Below are positions 6,730 through 8,058 of a stretch of DNA of 8,058 nucleotides, in pieces (positions within the stretch are counted from its first letter, which is position 1; the number at the start of each line of letters is the position of its first letter). This DNA is from an uncultured Eubacteriales bacterium (lineage in GTDB: Bacteria; Bacillota; Clostridia; Christensenellales; Aristaeellaceae). Below the pieces are notes generated by a model that had not been told where the DNA came from, did not search any database, and worked only from the letters and a program-made list of their open reading frames with translations. The stretch is taken from the NCBI GenBank assembly GCA_900542395.1, contig UQNM01000091.1:1-8058 (forward strand), written 5' to 3'. A program made the translations under genes and the position numbers.

Positions 6730-8043
6730 TCAAATGATGTCCGCGTATTTTGCCGCGCTCTGCATAAACGGCCCCATCTGCTCCAGCAGCCGCGCCTTCG
6801 CCTCCCGCATGTCAAGCCGCGTCAGCTTTCCCCCGCGCACCAGCGTTTCGCCGGAGGCCATCACAAGGCTCACGTCCGAACTGTTCGCGCCGTAAACCAG
6901 CGCCGAATAGGGGTTGTAGACCGGGAAAAGGTGCGGCGCGTCCACGCTCACCAGCACCAGATCCGCCCGCATGCCCGGCTGAAGCCGGCCGAATTCGTCC
7001 CCCGCGCGCAGCGCCTCCGCGCCGCCCCGCGTCGCCGCCCGCACAATCTCCTTCGCCGGAAAGAGCGCGCGGTCGTGGTTCGCCGTCTTGTGGCAGCAAG
7101 CAAACAGGCGCATCTGGTCAAACAGGCTCAGCGTGTTGCCGGAGGACGGGCCGTCCGTGCCCAGCCCGAAGCGAACGCCCGCGCGCGCCGCCGCCGCCAT
7201 CGGCGCAACGCCCTTGCCCGCCTTCGTGTTGCTGCCGATGCAGTGGGCGATGGCCGCGTTCCCTTCCGCCAGAATCTCGATATCCGCCTGCGTCATGTGG
7301 ATGCAGTGCCCCGCCAGCAGCCGCTCGTTCACCGCGCCGATTTCTGCCAGATAGCGCGTCGGCGTTTTTCCGCGCTCCGCGAAGAACTTCATCTCGTAGT
7401 CCATTTCGCTGGCGTGCAGCGTAAACAGCGTGTCATGCTCGGCGGCCAGCTCCGCGCCCGCGCGCAGGAGCGCCTCGTCGCAGGTCGTCGTGCCGTGCGG
7501 CGCGACAATCGGGCGCACCAGCGTCTCCCCGCGCCACGTGTCAAACATCGCCTTGGCAATCGCCAGCCCGCCGCCGGGCTGGGCGCTGTCGCAGGTCGGC
7601 TGGGAGATCAGCGTTTCGCCGAGATAGCCGCGCATGCCCGTCTGCACGCAGGCGCGCGCCACCTCGTCCTCAAAATAATACATGTCCGCAAACGTCGTCA
7701 CGCCCGCCAGCAGCATTTCCCCGATGCCGAACACCGCGCCGCGATAGACCAGCTCGCGCGTCATCGCCTCATTTTCCAGCGGGAACAGGAAGCGCCGGAG
7801 CCTGTCCGGGCAGTCGTCGCCCATCGTGCGGAACGGCACCATCGACACATGGCAGTGCGTATTCACAAACCCCGGCAGCAGGATGCCCCCGCGCGCGTCA
7901 ATCCGCTCGTCCGCCTCGCCCGTAAAAGCGCCCTCGCCCACCTCGGCGATGTTTTTTCCGTCCGTCAGCACGTAGCCCCTGTCCAGCACGCGCATATCGT
8001 CGTCCATCGTCAGGACGACGGCGTTTTCAATCGCTGTCCTCAT
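6730..8043 (-). CDS. Metal-dependent amidohydrolase, MTA/SAH deaminase-like aminohydrolase
   Basis: This is a cytoplasmic TIM-barrel aminohydrolase (COG0402 group, which includes 5-methylthioadenosine/S-adenosylhomocysteine deaminase, guanine deaminase, chlorohydrolases and SsnA). Members hydrolyse an amino or halide group from a heterocyclic ring. The 437-residue length is typical. A small N-terminal beta domain (1-57) precedes the barrel. Expected residues are all present: metal ligands H63 and H65 in NTHCH, H210 with catalytic E213 in LHASE, H246 in GHCIH and D297 in GTDGPSS. PH at 182-183 and H267 in AHCIGSN are also conserved, and RADLVLV (359-365) belongs to the returning beta domain. 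GGAGG (8055-8051) lies 7 nt before the ATG, which fixes the start. The gene is co-directional with the importer operon 131 bp downstream; no clear terminator separates them, so read-through is possible. The substrate is not identifiable; MTA/SAH deaminase is the nearest described type, and adenine- or guanine-type activity is an alternative. Confidence 0.9.
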   Translation of the reverse strand: MRTAIENAVVLTMDDDMRVLDRGYVLTDGKNIAEVGEGAFTGEADERIDARGGILLPGFVNTHCHVSMVPFRTMGDDCPDRLRRFLFPLENEAMTRELVYRGAVFGIGEMLLAGVTTFADMYYFEDEVARACVQTGMRGYLGETLISQPTCDSAQPGGGLAIAKAMFDTWRGETLVRPIVAPHGTTTCDEALLRAGAELAAEHDTLFTLHASEMDYEMKFFAERGKTPTRYLAEIGAVNERLLAGHCIHMTQADIEILAEGNAAIAHCIGSNTKAGKGVAPMAAAARAGVRFGLGTDGPSSGNTLSLFDQMRLFACCHKTANHDRALFPAKEIVRAATRGGAEALRAGDEFGRLQPGMRADLVLVSVDAPHLFPVYNPYSALVYGANSSDVSLVMASGETLVRGGKLTRLDMREAKARLLEQMGPFMQSAAKYADII

Positions 8044-8058
8044 GCGTCTTCCTCCATC

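Noticed and set aside
6664..6730. Possible intrinsic terminator after the amidohydrolase
   Set aside because: On the - strand CGAAA and TTTCG can pair around an AT-rich loop near a T-run, but the stem is only five mostly A-T pairs. That is too weak to call.

Overview
The window looks like chromosomal DNA from a Gram-positive, Clostridia-type member of the Bacillota with a fairly high G+C content, plausibly a gut Oscillospirales or Christensenellales lineage. This rests on strong AGGAGG-type ribosome sites, firmicute-style transporter proteins, a YvbK-like acetyltransferase and a GC-rich palindromic intergenic repeat. The taxonomic placement is an inference from gene style, not from a marker gene.

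Left block (1-1641, + strand): the 3' end of an oligopeptide/dipeptide ABC transporter operon. It holds the second ATPase-encoding gene of the pair complete (OppF/DppF type) and the first (OppD/DppD type) cut by the window edge. The two overlap by ATGA. Their permeases and binding protein must lie to the left.

Middle block (about 1700-2790, + strand): a stretch of visibly lower G+C. It carries a small GNAT N-acetyltransferase, a 91-bp element made of two GC-rich palindromes in inverted orientation, and an 80-residue membrane protein of unknown function with its own extended -10 promoter and a strong Shine-Dalgarno sequence. A hairpin with T-runs on both strands closes the block and can serve the convergent operon on the other side.

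Right block (2801-6598, - strand): a complete four-gene ABC importer of the polyamine/opine/iron superfamily, in the order permease (PotB-like), ATPase (PotA-like), solute-binding protein, permease (PotC-like). A near-consensus promoter lies just upstream (6650-6622). The binding protein lacks the aromatic Asn-Trp motif near the N-terminus that marks PotD, so the substrate is unproven.

Far right (6730-8043, - strand): a complete metal-dependent amidohydrolase of the MTA/SAH deaminase and aminohydrolase family, with all expected metal and catalytic residues. It is upstream of and co-directional with the importer, 131 bp away. The importer could bring in a nitrogen compound that this enzyme deaminates, but this is only a neighbourhood inference.

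Overall this is mostly ordinary nutrient-uptake DNA. I see no CRISPR array, rRNA, tRNA, transposase or recognisable defence system. The least explained parts are the inverted palindrome element, the small membrane protein, and the ligand of the importer.
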